A stretch of 64,000 bases of DNA from UM-FILTER-40-17 sp032251335 (GCA_032251335.1 JAVVDW010000002.1:1-64000), one strand, 5' to 3'. Positions 1-10,138 are shown, numbered from the stretch's first letter. Translations and numbers: made by a program. Notes: a model not told the origin generated them from the sequence alone.

Positions 1-2516
1 CGGTGACAAACACCGGCGATGTGACCCTGACCAACGTAACCATTACTGACCCACTGGTCAGCGTGAGCGGCGGGCCAATAATCTCTTTGGCACCCGGGGT
101 AACAGACAACACCTCATTCACCGCAAGCTACACCATCACCCAATCCGATGTCGATAACGGCAGTGTGACCAACCAAGCCACAGCTACGGGTACCGATCCG
201 AACAACAATCCGGTGAGTGACCAATCGGATGACAACAGTCCCTTGGAAGACGATCCGACGGTGACCACCTTGAACCAAAACCCAATGGTAAGCCTCATCA
301 AATCAGGTGTGTTTGTTGACCAAGATGATGACACTTATGCCGAAGAAGGCGAAATCATCACTTACACCTTTACCATTAGCAATACAGGTGACACCAGTTT
401 GCAAAATGTGACACTAAACGACCCGCTTTTAGGGGGCTTTATTAGTCTCTCGTCTCCCATAAATGGCGACTTAAACAATGACGGTATATTAGATGTTGGA
501 GAGAGTTGGACAGTAACAGTCGATTATACAATCACACAAGAAGATGTAGATAATGGCGAGGTAGTCAATCAAGCTAGGGTTGAAGCCGCAACTCTTCTGC
601 AAGGGACACCTGTTAGCGACTCATCGGATGACAACAGTCCCACTGAAGATGATCCTACGGTAACCCCATTGCCCACGCTTTCATCTATTGGTTTGATAAA
701 AGTAGGCACTTTCAACGATGAAGATAGCGACGGCTATGCCCAAGAGGGAGAAACCATTAGTTATGTTTTCACTGTGACCAACACGGGAACTGTAACACTG
801 ACCAACATCACGATTCAAGATCCTTTTGCAACGATTGAAGGTGGACCGCTGCCGAGTTTGGCACCGGGAGAATCAGATTTCACAACATTTACCGCTACGT
901 ACACCATCACGCAAGCAGATATCAATGCCGGATTTTTTATCAATCAGGCTACCGTTTTTGGTGAAGATCCGGTTTTGGTTGTTGTCAGCGATTTGTCAGA
1001 TGATCAAACGGTATTGGGAGACAACCCGACTGTGACGCCTCTTTCACAAAAAGCAGCTATAGCCATCATAAAGACAGGTGTTTTTCGAGATGCCGACGGA
1101 AATGGAATAGCGCAAGCAGGTGATTTTATTGATTACACATTTACCGTTTCCAACCTCGGAGACGCAGCCGTGGAGAACGTGGTTGTTACCGATCCATTGT
1201 TGGGCGGAAATATTCCCGGACCGGCATCGGGCGATACAAACACCGACGGAATCTTAGATTTTGGCGAAGTTTGGATTTATGAAGCTACCTACACACTTAC
1301 CCAAGACGATATAAACGAGTCTGCAGTTGTCAACCAAGCTACTGTAGATGGAAGAACCTTGGGTGGTATAGATTTGAGAGATGTTTCTGATGACGATTCA
1401 AATGAAGAAGATGAGCCAACCGTAACCCCCTTGCCAATCTCGAATCAACTTTTCCTTTCAAAAATTGGCATTTTTAACGATGAAAACGGCAACGAATTGG
1501 CAGATGCAGGCGAAACCATTACCTATTTGTTCACGGTGACGAATACAGGTAGCCGAATGATTTTTCAGATAGTAGTTACAGACCCACTTGTAGCCGTAAC
1601 CGGAGGACCGATTGACTTGGCTTCAGGCGATAGTGACAGTACTACTTTTTCTGCAACCTACACCATCACACAAGACGACATTAATCTGGGTACTGTGGTA
1701 AACCAGGCAGTAGTTAATGGCCGTGTTGACGATGCCACAGCGGTATCCGATCTGTCCGATGATCCAGGAGATTTTACAGAAAGTGATGCAAACAACGATG
1801 GAAACCCCGATGACCCAACCGTGGTTTTGTTACCACAAGCACCCGGTCTTGTATTGGAAAAATCCGGTGTGTTTTTCGACGAGAACGGCGATGGTTTTAG
1901 CCAAGTCGGTGAAACGATTAGATACACTTTCACAGTAAGAAACACAGGCAATGTCGATTTGTTTGAAGTCTCTATTACCGATCCGATAGTGACCGTAAGC
2001 GGTATCTTACCTTCATTGCCCGCAGGTGCTACAGATTCTTCGACATTCACTGCAATTTATGTCCTCACGCAACAAGACATAGATCGCGAAGAAGTAGTCA
2101 ATCAGGCCACAGTGAACGCGGTGACTATAAACGCAGAAAATGTTTCTGATATTTCTGATGACCCAACCACTACTGCCGAAAACGACCCAACTGTGGTTCC
2201 GCTTCTAGGCGATTTGATCATCTACAACGGAATTTCAGACAATGACGACGGCAACAATGACGCATTCACCATCAAGGGTATCGAAAGATTTCCGGAAAAT
2301 TTGGTGGAAATTTTCAACCGTTGGGGCGTGAAAGTATTTGACCAAAACGGCTATGGACAGCCCGGGGCAAAAAAATTCAGAGGCATTTCAGACGGACGTT
2401 CGACCCTTAGTAAAAACGAAAAGTTGCCCGAAGGCACTTACTATTGGATATTAAAGTACAAAGACGGTAACGGCACAAACCGTGAGAAAGCAGGTTACCT
2501 ATACATAAACCGATAA
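1..2516 (+). CDS. Repeat adhesin with T9SS/gliding-type C-terminal domain (5' end outside window)
   Basis: The open frame runs in from the left edge, so the N-terminus and signal peptide are missing. What is seen is a tandem array of DUF11-like (conserved repeat) Ig-fold units of about 123-135 residues. Units start near residues 93, 225, 348, 477 and 612 of the visible part, and a partial one precedes them. Each has an opening like SGVFxDxxxDG, a core of the form YTFTVxNTGxxxLxNVxVxDPL, and an end like VSDxSDDxxxxEDDPTVTPL. Asp/Asn-rich D-x-N-x-DG loops suggest calcium binding. From about residue 736 the repeats give way to a C-terminal domain with IFNRWGVKVF, G-x-YYW and AGYLYINR features, typical of the gliding motility-associated (type B) sorting domain of type IX secretion cargo. 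The porP/sprF and PorE-like genes follow at once. Likely a secreted or surface-attached adhesin; the ligand is unknown. Confidence 0.88.
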   Translation, partial: VTNTGDVTLTNVTITDPLVSVSGGPIISLAPGVTDNTSFTASYTITQSDVDNGSVTNQATATGTDPNNNPVSDQSDDNSPLEDDPTVTTLNQNPMVSLIKSGVFVDQDDDTYAEEGEIITYTFTISNTGDTSLQNVTLNDPLLGGFISLSSPINGDLNNDGILDVGESWTVTVDYTITQEDVDNGEVVNQARVEAATLLQGTPVSDSSDDNSPTEDDPTVTPLPTLSSIGLIKVGTFNDEDSDGYAQEGETISYVFTVTNTGTVTLTNITIQDPFATIEGGPLPSLAPGESDFTTFTATYTITQADINAGFFINQATVFGEDPVLVVVSDLSDDQTVLGDNPTVTPLSQKAAIAIIKTGVFRDADGNGIAQAGDFIDYTFTVSNLGDAAVENVVVTDPLLGGNIPGPASGDTNTDGILDFGEVWIYEATYTLTQDDINESAVVNQATVDGRTLGGIDLRDVSDDDSNEEDEPTVTPLPISNQLFLSKIGIFNDENGNELADAGETITYLFTVTNTGSRMIFQIVVTDPLVAVTGGPIDLASGDSDSTTFSATYTITQDDINLGTVVNQAVVNGRVDDATAVSDLSDDPGDFTESDANNDGNPDDPTVVLLPQAPGLVLEKSGVFFDENGDGFSQVGETIRYTFTVRNTGNVDLFEVSITDPIVTVSGILPSLPAGATDSSTFTAIYVLTQQDIDREEVVNQATVNAVTINAENVSDISDDPTTTAENDPTVVPLLGDLIIYNGISDNDDGNNDAFTIKGIERFPENLVEIFNRWGVKVFDQNGYGQPGAKKFRGISDGRSTLSKNEKLPEGTYYWILKYKDGNGTNREKAGYLYINR

Positions 2517-2521
2517 GCCCT

Positions 2522-3496
2522 ATGAAGAACTATATATATACCTACGTTTCCGATATTAAACTGAGTTTGTCACTCGCAGTATTTGTCATCTTTCTTTGTG
2601 GCCATAGTACTTACGCCCAACAAGACCCACAGTTTACACAATATATGTACAACACCTTGTCTTACAATCCTGCCTATGCAGGTCAGCGCGATGTATTGAG
2701 TGCAACGGCCTTGTATCGCACCCAATGGGTAGGGCTCGACGGCGCGCCGGAAACAACGACTGTAAGCATCCATTCACCTATTTCTTTTATGAGCAAAATA
2801 GGTTTAGGCTTGAATATCATTCATGATGAGTTAGGACCTACCAAAGAAACCTACTTCGACATCGATTTTTCTTATAAAATTCAAATCACCGCCTTTAGTG
2901 ATTTGGCATTTGGTCTAAAAGTAGGCGGCAACCTACTTGACGTTGATTTTTCGCAACTCAACCTTGAAAATCCGAATGATCCCGCTTTTCAGGAAAACAT
3001 TGACAACGAATTCAATCCCAATTTTGGGGTGGGGGTTTACTATTCCTCAGACAAATGGTATGTGGGCTTGTCTGCGCCCAATCTGGTAGAAACCGATCAT
3101 TTTGACCGTTCGAGTAATTCCAACCAGACTTCATCTCGCACACTATTGGCACGCGAACGCATTCACTATTTTTTGATGGGTGGCTATGTTTTTGATCTCA
3201 CGCCCAGCTGGCAGTTTAAACCAGCCACTATCTTCAAAGCCGTAGAAGGTGCCCCTTTGCAGTGGGATGCTTCGGCCAACTTTATGTTTAGAGAGTCTTT
3301 GGTGCTCGGGGTGGCTTACAGATGGTCTGCAGCAGTCAGTGGCATTGTCGGTTTTCAGATTACTGATAATTTATTTTTGGGTTATGCCTATGACAGTGAC
3401 ACCACCAATTTGGGTGAATTTAACAGCGGTTCGCATGAAATTTTCCTACGTTTTGAACTGTCACAAGCACGTATTCGCTCACCCAGATTCTTTTAA
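2522..3496 (+). CDS. PorP/SprF family type IX secretion system membrane protein
   Basis: 324 residues with an N-terminal hydrophobic signal ending near STYAQQ. The mature protein opens with the family pattern QDPQFTQYMYN followed by NPAYAG, and continues as alternating short beta strands with aromatic ends, as expected for an outer-membrane beta barrel. PorP/SprF proteins work with type IX secretion and are usually coded next to cargo carrying type B C-terminal domains. That is the arrangement here: it begins 5 bases after the adhesin stop and is followed 12 bases later by a PorE-like gene. Inferred role: a dedicated secretion or surface-anchoring partner for the upstream adhesin. These proteins occur in many paralogues, so the assignment to one specific porP or sprF is not made. 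Confidence 0.92.
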   Translation: MKNYIYTYVSDIKLSLSLAVFVIFLCGHSTYAQQDPQFTQYMYNTLSYNPAYAGQRDVLSATALYRTQWVGLDGAPETTTVSIHSPISFMSKIGLGLNIIHDELGPTKETYFDIDFSYKIQITAFSDLAFGLKVGGNLLDVDFSQLNLENPNDPAFQENIDNEFNPNFGVGVYYSSDKWYVGLSAPNLVETDHFDRSSNSNQTSSRTLLARERIHYFLMGGYVFDLTPSWQFKPATIFKAVEGAPLQWDASANFMFRESLVLGVAYRWSAAVSGIVGFQITDNLFLGYAYDSDTTNLGEFNSGSHEIFLRFELSQARIRSPRFF

Positions 3497-3508
3497 AAGC
3501 TAACAATT

Positions 3509-5455
3509 ATGAAAAATAATAACATACGCTTCTGTTTGGTCATCAGTCTGATATTTTTAGGCGTCGCATCAGGTTTTTCTCAAAAAGCCTTGGTTCAAAA
3601 AGCTGCCCAAACAAATGAAAATCTCCAATACATCAAGACCATAGATGTCTTGCAAAAAGTAGCCGACAAAGGATACAAGTCCGAAGATTTATTTAAGCGT
3701 TTGGGTGATGCGCATTATTTCAACAACCAGATGGAAGAAGCCCAAAAATGGTATGGAGAATTGATGAAAATCAACGAAAATACCGACCCTGAATATTATT
3801 TTCGATATGCGCAAAGTTTGAAAGGAGTAGAAAATTATACTGAAGCAGCCAAATGGATGCAGAAGTTTGCCAATGCCAAATCGGAAGACGCACGCGCTCA
3901 AAATTATTTGAACAACACCAATTTTTTGGAAGCCATACCCGATTATTCGGATAGAACACCCATTTATAATTTGGGCATCAACACCGCTTTTTCAGATTTT
4001 GGGGCTTCTTTTCATGAAGGTGAACTGGTTTACGCATCCGCACGTGGTGAAGGCCCTCGCTTTGGTTGGAACAATCAACCTTTTTTAGACTTGTACACAG
4101 GCAAACGATACGAGCAAACAGAAAACAATTTTTCTGAAGCATTAGAACTCCCCGGAAAAGTAAACACCCGTTTTCATGAATCGAGCGCTGTGTTTCCGTC
4201 AGATGGAAATACCATTTACTTTACCCGAAACAATTACAACCGTGGCAGACTCAGAAAAGACGACGAAAAGTTTAGTAACCTAAAAATATACAAAGCCATT
4301 TTTGATGGCACCGAATGGACAGACGTTATTTCACTCCCCATCAATAGTGATGATTTCAATACATCTCATCCGGCACTAACGCCCGATGAAAAGTACCTGA
4401 TTTTTTCATCAGATCGCCCCGGTTCCATAGGCTCTGCTGACATTTACTTTGTCACCATCAACCCCGACGGCACTTTTGGCGAACCTCAATCCTTAGGAGA
4501 AGGCATCAACACGGAAGGAAGAGAAACCTTTCCTTTTGTAGATGAAAACTACAACCTGTATTTTGCCACAGATGGCCATCCGGGTTTGGGCGGTTTGGAT
4601 ATTTTTAAAGTGGAAAACATCAAACCATTGTTACAAAATAGCCAAATGCAAGTCCGTGTAACCAACATAGGAAAACCCTTCAACAGCCCTTTCGATGATT
4701 TTGCCTATGTGTCAAACCCGGCCGAAGGCATGGGATATTTTTCTTCCGACAGACCGGGCGGAACCGGTGACGATGATATTTACACCTTTGCTTTGTCATG
4801 CAATGTAGTTGTCAACGGCATGGTCGTAGATGCGGATTCGGGAATGGCTATTTCTGGTGCTTCGCTTGAAGTTTTTGACGCCAACGGAAAATCTTTGGTA
4901 AAGAGGGGCTTGGGACGAGATGGATTGTTTGAATTGCCGGGTGATTGTGATGACCTTTTTGTGGTACGCGCTACACATCCCGATTATGTAGGCAATGAAG
5001 TGCGTGTATCTCTAGCTGATTTTTCATCGGAAAACATACTGAAAATTCCGCTTCAAAAAGATAAATCAGCCTTAGAACCGGGACTCGATTTGGGCAAGAT
5101 TTTAGACCTCAATCCTATTTATTTCGACTTTGATAAATCCAAAATAAGACCGGATGCGGAAATAGAGCTGCAAAAAATTATCGCCGCCATGGAACAATAC
5201 CCGCAGCTCAACATCGATGTAAGATCGCATACAGACAGCCGAGGCAATGATGCATACAACCTTAAACTATCAGAACGTCGCAACCAAGCCACTATCGATT
5301 ATATCATCAAAGTTGGAGGCATTGAGGCGAGTCGCTTGTCCGGCAAAGGCTATGGCGAGACCCAATTGACGAATGCTTGCGCCAACGGTGTGGCTTGTAG
5401 TAAAGAAGACCACCAACTCAACAGAAGGTCTGAGTTTATTATCTTAAACAAATAA
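3509..5455 (+). CDS. PorE-like OmpA family protein (TPR, beta-propeller, CRD, OmpA domain)
   Basis: 648 residues with a signal peptide ending around ASGFSQ. Order of domains: TPR-like helices (about 25-150), PD40/WD40-like propeller blades (about 165-430, with repeats such as IYFTRN, LIFSSDRPGS and YFSSDRPGG), a carboxypeptidase regulatory-like fold (about 430-520, beginning NVVVNGMVVDADSG), and a C-terminal OmpA domain (about 535-648) with YFDFDKSKIRPDAE and the peptidoglycan-binding pattern RSHTDSRGNDAYN. This is the architecture described for PorE of the type IX secretion system, a periplasmic protein thought to link outer-membrane components to peptidoglycan. It is probably cotranscribed with the two genes upstream, and transcription ends at the hairpin just downstream. 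It could equally be a paralogue dedicated to this adhesin locus. Confidence 0.87.
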   Translation: MKNNNIRFCLVISLIFLGVASGFSQKALVQKAAQTNENLQYIKTIDVLQKVADKGYKSEDLFKRLGDAHYFNNQMEEAQKWYGELMKINENTDPEYYFRYAQSLKGVENYTEAAKWMQKFANAKSEDARAQNYLNNTNFLEAIPDYSDRTPIYNLGINTAFSDFGASFHEGELVYASARGEGPRFGWNNQPFLDLYTGKRYEQTENNFSEALELPGKVNTRFHESSAVFPSDGNTIYFTRNNYNRGRLRKDDEKFSNLKIYKAIFDGTEWTDVISLPINSDDFNTSHPALTPDEKYLIFSSDRPGSIGSADIYFVTINPDGTFGEPQSLGEGINTEGRETFPFVDENYNLYFATDGHPGLGGLDIFKVENIKPLLQNSQMQVRVTNIGKPFNSPFDDFAYVSNPAEGMGYFSSDRPGGTGDDDIYTFALSCNVVVNGMVVDADSGMAISGASLEVFDANGKSLVKRGLGRDGLFELPGDCDDLFVVRATHPDYVGNEVRVSLADFSSENILKIPLQKDKSALEPGLDLGKILDLNPIYFDFDKSKIRPDAEIELQKIIAAMEQYPQLNIDVRSHTDSRGNDAYNLKLSERRNQATIDYIIKVGGIEASRLSGKGYGETQLTNACANGVACSKEDHQLNRRSEFIILNK

Positions 5456-5477
5456 CAAGAGCGAATGCTTTTGAGCC

Positions 5478-5514
5478 AAATGGAGGTTTGTAAACATACA
5501 GATCTCCATTTTTT
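5478..5514 (+). terminator. Rho-independent terminator after the PorE-like gene
   Basis: A 15-bp stem (5478-5492 with 5497-5511, two G-U pairs) closes a 4-base loop AACA and runs into a T tract (5509-5514). It begins 23 bases after the stop codon and separates the T9SS-associated operon from the ftsK operon. Confidence 0.85.
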
Positions 5515-5543
5515 ATGTGGTTTAGTTTTTCAACTTAATTAGA

Positions 5544-5570
5544 TTGAGTTCGTGCGAATTCGTATTTTTG
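5544..5570 (+). promoter_or_regulatory. Bacteroidota-type promoter for ftsK
   Basis: A -7 box TATTTTTG (5563-5570) fits the Bacteroidota consensus TAnnTTTG, with a TTG at 5544-5546 and a 16-base gap, slightly short. Its position supports the ATG at 5591 over the upstream in-frame GTG at 5552, which would lie before the likely transcription start. Confidence 0.6.
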
Positions 5571-5590
5571 CCATCAAACTACGAAAAACA

Positions 5591-7993
5591 ATGGCTAAGA
5601 ATAAGAAAGTAACCCCTCCTGAGTTGCCACCCACGGAAAAATCCAAGCGGTTTCAATTTACGCACAAACACAGGATTGTTTTAGGGCTTTTCTTAATGCT
5701 GTTTAGTGTGGGGTTAGCCATTTCTTTTATTTCTTATTTTTTCAACTGGCAAGCAGACCAAAGCACGGTTTGGCAATGGACAGACAGGGCCGAAAAAGCC
5801 GGCAATCTTTTGAACAAGTTTGGTGCACTAATGGCACATTTATTTGTTTTTAGGGGCTTTGGTATCGCTGTATTTATTCCTACAGTTTTATTGTTTTTGT
5901 CCGGTTTGTATTTGTTTTTAGACATTTCCATCAAAAAACTGAACATGAGATGGTTTTGGGGCATGGTTCATACCATTTGGTTGTCAGTGGTTTTGGGTTT
6001 TCTAACCAATAAGTTTTTGATATTTAGTGGTGTGGTTGGTGCAGAGCTCAACAGTTTTTTGCAAATTTATCTCGGCAAGGCAGGTTTGTTACTTTTGTTG
6101 GCTTTTGTGCTGATTTCCTATTTCGTCTTTAGGTTTGATTGGAATCCGAAAAAAACGGTTGACAAAGTGAAATCCAAAACAGTGGATATCGACCTTGCCA
6201 CTGCTGAAACATCAGATAAGAATACCAATGGAGACGCAGAGATAGCAGAAAACGAACCCAAAAACACCGTCTTTAAATGGTCGCCGGAAAAATTAGAACC
6301 TACCATTAAAAACCATTCCGTCCCTGAAAATATAAACCACCAAGACGATCTTTCCATCCAAATTGAAGAAACCATAGATGATGATGAAGACTTGGATGAA
6401 CTTGAATTCACTACAGAAACATTCAAAGAAGAAACGACATACGATGAAAATTTGTCCGAAAAATTATTGAAAGATTTCGGCGCTTTCGATCCCACCTTAG
6501 AGTTGAGCCATTACAAATTCCCGACACTCGATCTACTTCGTGACCACAGTGGCGGTGGAGGCATCACCATCAACCAGGAAGAGTTGGAGGAATACAAAAA
6601 CAAAATTGTCGATACCCTAAAAAATTACAAAATAGAGATTGCACAAATAAAAGCGACGATTGGTCCAACAGTTACTTTGTACGAAATTGTTCCCGAAGCC
6701 GGTGTGCGCATTTCTAAAATCAAAAACTTGGAAGATGATATCGCGCTTTCACTTTCGGCGCTTGGCATCAGAATTATTGCACCCATGCCGGGCAAAGGTA
6801 CCATCGGAATTGAAGTGCCCAACAAAAATCCGACCATGGTGTCTATGCGTTCTGTGATAGCTTCACAAAAATTTCAAAAAGCAGAAATGGAATTGCCTAT
6901 GGCTTTGGGAAAAACCATATCCAACGAAACCTTTGTAGTTGATCTGGCAAAAATGCCTCACTTGCTATTGGCAGGTGCTACAGGCCAGGGAAAATCCGTA
7001 GGCTTAAATGCGATTTTGACCTCATTAATCTACAAAAAACACCCGGCCGAGATTAAATTTGTGCTTGTAGATCCCAAAAAAGTAGAATTGACACTTTACA
7101 CTAAGATAGAAAGACACTTTTTAGCCAAATTGCCGGATGCCGAAGACGCCATCATCACGGACGTTACCAAGGTGGTGCATACGCTCAACTCAATGACCAT
7201 TGAAATGGACTCGCGCTACGAGCTATTAAAAGATGCCCGCGTCAGAGACATCAAAGAGTACAATAAAAAATTTAAAGAACGCAAACTAAACCCCGAACTT
7301 GGCCACAAGTTTCTGCCCTATATCGTTTTGGTGATTGACGAATTTGCAGATTTGATTATGACTGCCGGCAAAGAAATAGAAATGCCCATCGCCCGTTTGG
7401 CGCAGTTGGCCAGAGCCATTGGCATTCACCTTATCATTGCCACCCAGCGTCCGTCTGTCAATGTTATCACGGGTATCATCAAAGCGAATTTCCCGGCGCG
7501 TATTGCCTTTAGGGTAACTTCAAAAATAGATTCCCGAACCATACTCGACGGCTCCGGTGCAGACCAACTCATCGGACGTGGCGATATGCTCTTTACCCAA
7601 GGCAATGACTTGATCCGTCTGCAATGTGCCTTTGTAGATACGCCTGAAGTTGACAAAATAACCGACTTTATCGGCTCTCAAAAAGCTTATGCAGACGCCT
7701 ATCATTTACCCGAATACATTGGCGAGGAATCTGGCACAAGTCTTGATGTAGATCCTGCCGATCGCGACCCGCTTTTTAGGGATGCAGCAGAGGTGCTTGT
7801 AAACGCTCAGCAGGGTTCAGCTTCCTTGTTACAACGTAAGTTAAAATTGGGTTACAACCGAGCGGGCAGACTCATCGATCAATTGGAAGCAGCCGGCATT
7901 GTGGGGCCTTTTGAAGGCAGCAAAGCGCGGCAAGTGCTGTTTACAGACATTGTATCGCTACACAAATTTTTAGATAATGAAGGTACTTTTTAA
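5591..7993 (+). CDS. ftsK: DNA translocase FtsK/SpoIIIE
   Basis: 800 residues from the chosen ATG, which follows a promoter-like box. A GTG 39 bases upstream is in frame but lies inside that promoter. The N-terminal part has about four membrane segments (roughly 30-190). An acidic linker (about 190-310) follows, then the alpha/beta motor with Walker A GATGQGKS near residue 461 and Walker B LVIDEFADL near 580, and a C-terminal gamma winged helix (about 730-800) that would recognise oriented polar sequences such as KOPS. FtsK is a hexameric ATP-driven pump at the division septum that clears the chromosome terminus and activates XerCD recombination at dif. It is followed 24 bases later by lolA in an apparent operon. 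Confidence 0.96.
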   Translation: MAKNKKVTPPELPPTEKSKRFQFTHKHRIVLGLFLMLFSVGLAISFISYFFNWQADQSTVWQWTDRAEKAGNLLNKFGALMAHLFVFRGFGIAVFIPTVLLFLSGLYLFLDISIKKLNMRWFWGMVHTIWLSVVLGFLTNKFLIFSGVVGAELNSFLQIYLGKAGLLLLLAFVLISYFVFRFDWNPKKTVDKVKSKTVDIDLATAETSDKNTNGDAEIAENEPKNTVFKWSPEKLEPTIKNHSVPENINHQDDLSIQIEETIDDDEDLDELEFTTETFKEETTYDENLSEKLLKDFGAFDPTLELSHYKFPTLDLLRDHSGGGGITINQEELEEYKNKIVDTLKNYKIEIAQIKATIGPTVTLYEIVPEAGVRISKIKNLEDDIALSLSALGIRIIAPMPGKGTIGIEVPNKNPTMVSMRSVIASQKFQKAEMELPMALGKTISNETFVVDLAKMPHLLLAGATGQGKSVGLNAILTSLIYKKHPAEIKFVLVDPKKVELTLYTKIERHFLAKLPDAEDAIITDVTKVVHTLNSMTIEMDSRYELLKDARVRDIKEYNKKFKERKLNPELGHKFLPYIVLVIDEFADLIMTAGKEIEMPIARLAQLARAIGIHLIIATQRPSVNVITGIIKANFPARIAFRVTSKIDSRTILDGSGADQLIGRGDMLFTQGNDLIRLQCAFVDTPEVDKITDFIGSQKAYADAYHLPEYIGEESGTSLDVDPADRDPLFRDAAEVLVNAQQGSASLLQRKLKLGYNRAGRLIDQLEAAGIVGPFEGSKARQVLFTDIVSLHKFLDNEGTF

Positions 7994-8017
7994 TAGGATT
8001 GCACAAATTTAATACAC

Positions 8018-8659
8018 ATGAAGAAATTAATTTTTTTTATCCTTATTCTTATTGCATTTCAGGGTTTTAGCCAAAACGATGCCAAGGCAAAATCTTTGCT
8101 CGACGAGGTTTCGGCCAAGATGAAGTCCTACGACAATCTCTTTATCGATTTTAAGTATGTGCTCGAAAACACAGCAGAGAATATACAGCAAGAAACCAGG
8201 GGAGATGTCACTTTGAAAAAAGACAAATACTTGCTCAATATGATGGGAGTTGTGAGGCTGTTCGACGGAAAATCTACCTATACCATAGTACCTGAAGACG
8301 AGGAAATTACCATTTCTTCTCAGCAAGATGAAGATAAAAATAGCATCACACCCGCTGAATTGCTCACATTTTATCAGAACGGATATGCATTTCAATGGGA
8401 CAAAGAGCAAAACCTAAAAGGCAGAAAAATACAGTATGTTAAACTCTTGCCTACAGATCCAAAATCTGAAATCAAACACATACTTTTGGGCATCGACGCA
8501 CAGACCAAAAACATTTACAATCTGATAGAAATTGGAAAAAACGGCACGCAAACTACATTGACAATCAGTTCTTTAAAAGTGAATCAGCCACTTTCTGATA
8601 AAATATTTACGTTTGATGCGTCAAAATATCCCGATTATTACATCAACAAACTCAACTAA
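8018..8659 (+). CDS. lolA: Outer membrane lipoprotein carrier protein LolA
   Basis: 213 residues with a signal peptide MKKLIFFILILIAFQGFSQ. The mature part has the half-barrel pattern of LolA: FIDFKYVLEN, a T-rich strand GDVTLKKDKYLLNM, and a late strand ending FTFDASKYPDYY. LolA carries lipoproteins across the periplasm from LolCDE to the outer membrane. The gene lies between ftsK and an LptF/LptG-type permease, so the operon joins chromosome segregation with envelope assembly; this gene order recurs in Flavobacteriia (recalled knowledge). Confidence 0.92.
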   Translation: MKKLIFFILILIAFQGFSQNDAKAKSLLDEVSAKMKSYDNLFIDFKYVLENTAENIQQETRGDVTLKKDKYLLNMMGVVRLFDGKSTYTIVPEDEEITISSQQDEDKNSITPAELLTFYQNGYAFQWDKEQNLKGRKIQYVKLLPTDPKSEIKHILLGIDAQTKNIYNLIEIGKNGTQTTLTISSLKVNQPLSDKIFTFDASKYPDYYINKLN

Positions 8660-8662
8660 GAT

Positions 8663-10138
8663 TTGCGAATCCTCGACAAATACATACTCGTCAGTTTTTT
8701 AAAGACATTTTTAAGCGTCTTTGTCGTGCTGGTATTTATCTTTATCCTGCAAACCATTTGGCTTTACATCAGTGAATTGGCAGGTAAGGACTTAGATATA
8801 ATCATCGTTTTCAAGTTTATTTTCTATTTTCTGCCTAAACTCGTTCCTTTGGTTTTGCCGCTGTCTATTTTGTTGGCTTCCATCATGGTGTTTGGAAGTT
8901 TTGCGGAAAACTACGAATTTGCCGCCATGAAATCGAGCGGGATTTCTCTTCAACGCGCCATGCGCAGCTTGATTGTGTTTATCGCTTTTTTGAGTTTGGC
9001 TACTTTCTTTTTCGCCAACAATGTGATTCCGTGGTCCGAATACAAATCATATAACCTACGAAGAAACATCGCCCGGCTCAAACCCGCCATGGTTATTGTA
9101 GAAGGGCAGTTCAACGACGTCGGCAATATGAATATTAAAATCGATGAAAAATACGGCGATAGAGACCAGTACCTTCGCCATGTGATTATTCATAAAAAAG
9201 AAGAAGGACAAAATGAGAATTTCACAACAATTATTGCCCAAACCGGTGAGCTAAAAGGGAGTGAAGATTCCAATATTTTACAACTCATTCTAAACGATGG
9301 CTATTATTACGACGATATACAAACCAAAGATTACAAGCGAAAACGCCTGATGCCACATGCCAAAAGCGCCTTTCAAAGATATACCATCAATATTGACCTT
9401 TCCAGTCTGAATGATGTTGATTTTCAGGACGAAAGTTTTTCTAACTCTTCAAAAATGTTAAAAGTGAATGCACTGAACAGGACCATAGACTCTGTGTCGG
9501 TAGCATACAACCAAGACTATGATTACTTCAAAAAGAATACACTTATCCGAACCGGACTCGAACAAATTTCTACCATCAAATACCAAGACACCGTTACTGA
9601 AAAATCTGATGACATCCTGCTCAGTCTCAATTCATATCAAAACAAAATAGATGTTTTGGATTTGGCCATCAACGCTGTTTTGACCAACAAAGGAAGTTTG
9701 GAGTCTAAGAAAAAAGACCTCAAAATAAGGGAAAAGAACCTCAATAAATACGAAATAGCCCTCCATGAAAAATTTGCGATTTCATTTGCCTGTATCGTTC
9801 TGTTTTTTGTGGGCGCACCTTTGGGAGCCATCATCAGAAAAGGAGGTCTCGGCTTGCCAATGGTCATAGCCATCGTATTGTTCGTCACCTATCATTTTGT
9901 AGGTATTTTTGGCAGAAACAGTGCAGAAGAAGGCGGACTTTCACCTTGGATTGCGGCTTGGTTACCCACCATTATCATGCTACCACTTGGCATATTTTTT
10001 ACGCGCCAAGCCACTGCAGACAAAGGGGTTTTCAAATGGGATGATGCCTTGCGTAGCGTGGTTACCTTTGTAAAAAATAAATTTACCGAATTCAAAAGTC
10101 AAAAATTCCGCTCAAAGCATATAAAAACCAGTACATGA
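8663..10138 (+). CDS. LptF/LptG family LPS export permease
   Basis: 491 residues starting from a TTG only 3 bases after the lolA stop; no ATG lies nearby in frame. Two or three membrane helices near the N-terminus (about 10-125), a long periplasmic beta-jellyroll-like region with a coiled segment (about 330-360), and three helices at the C-terminus (about 370-450, including FVGAPLGAIIRKGGLGLP) match the YjgP/YjgQ family. These permeases pair with LptB to pull lipopolysaccharide from the inner membrane; an lptB gene lies at 34.6-35.3 kb. F and G cannot be told apart from sequence inspection. The stop overlaps the ribB start (ATGA), so the two are translationally coupled. Confidence 0.9.
   Translation: MRILDKYILVSFLKTFLSVFVVLVFIFILQTIWLYISELAGKDLDIIIVFKFIFYFLPKLVPLVLPLSILLASIMVFGSFAENYEFAAMKSSGISLQRAMRSLIVFIAFLSLATFFFANNVIPWSEYKSYNLRRNIARLKPAMVIVEGQFNDVGNMNIKIDEKYGDRDQYLRHVIIHKKEEGQNENFTTIIAQTGELKGSEDSNILQLILNDGYYYDDIQTKDYKRKRLMPHAKSAFQRYTINIDLSSLNDVDFQDESFSNSSKMLKVNALNRTIDSVSVAYNQDYDYFKKNTLIRTGLEQISTIKYQDTVTEKSDDILLSLNSYQNKIDVLDLAINAVLTNKGSLESKKKDLKIREKNLNKYEIALHEKFAISFACIVLFFVGAPLGAIIRKGGLGLPMVIAIVLFVTYHFVGIFGRNSAEEGGLSPWIAAWLPTIIMLPLGIFFTRQATADKGVFKWDDALRSVVTFVKNKFTEFKSQKFRSKHIKTST

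Noticed and set aside
1..2516. Adhesin repeats as a CRISPR or DNA-level satellite
   Set aside because: The repetition is at protein level with diverged DNA and a continuous reading frame.
5552..5590. FtsK start at the upstream GTG
   Set aside because: It lies before the probable transcription start and adds 13 residues without family support.
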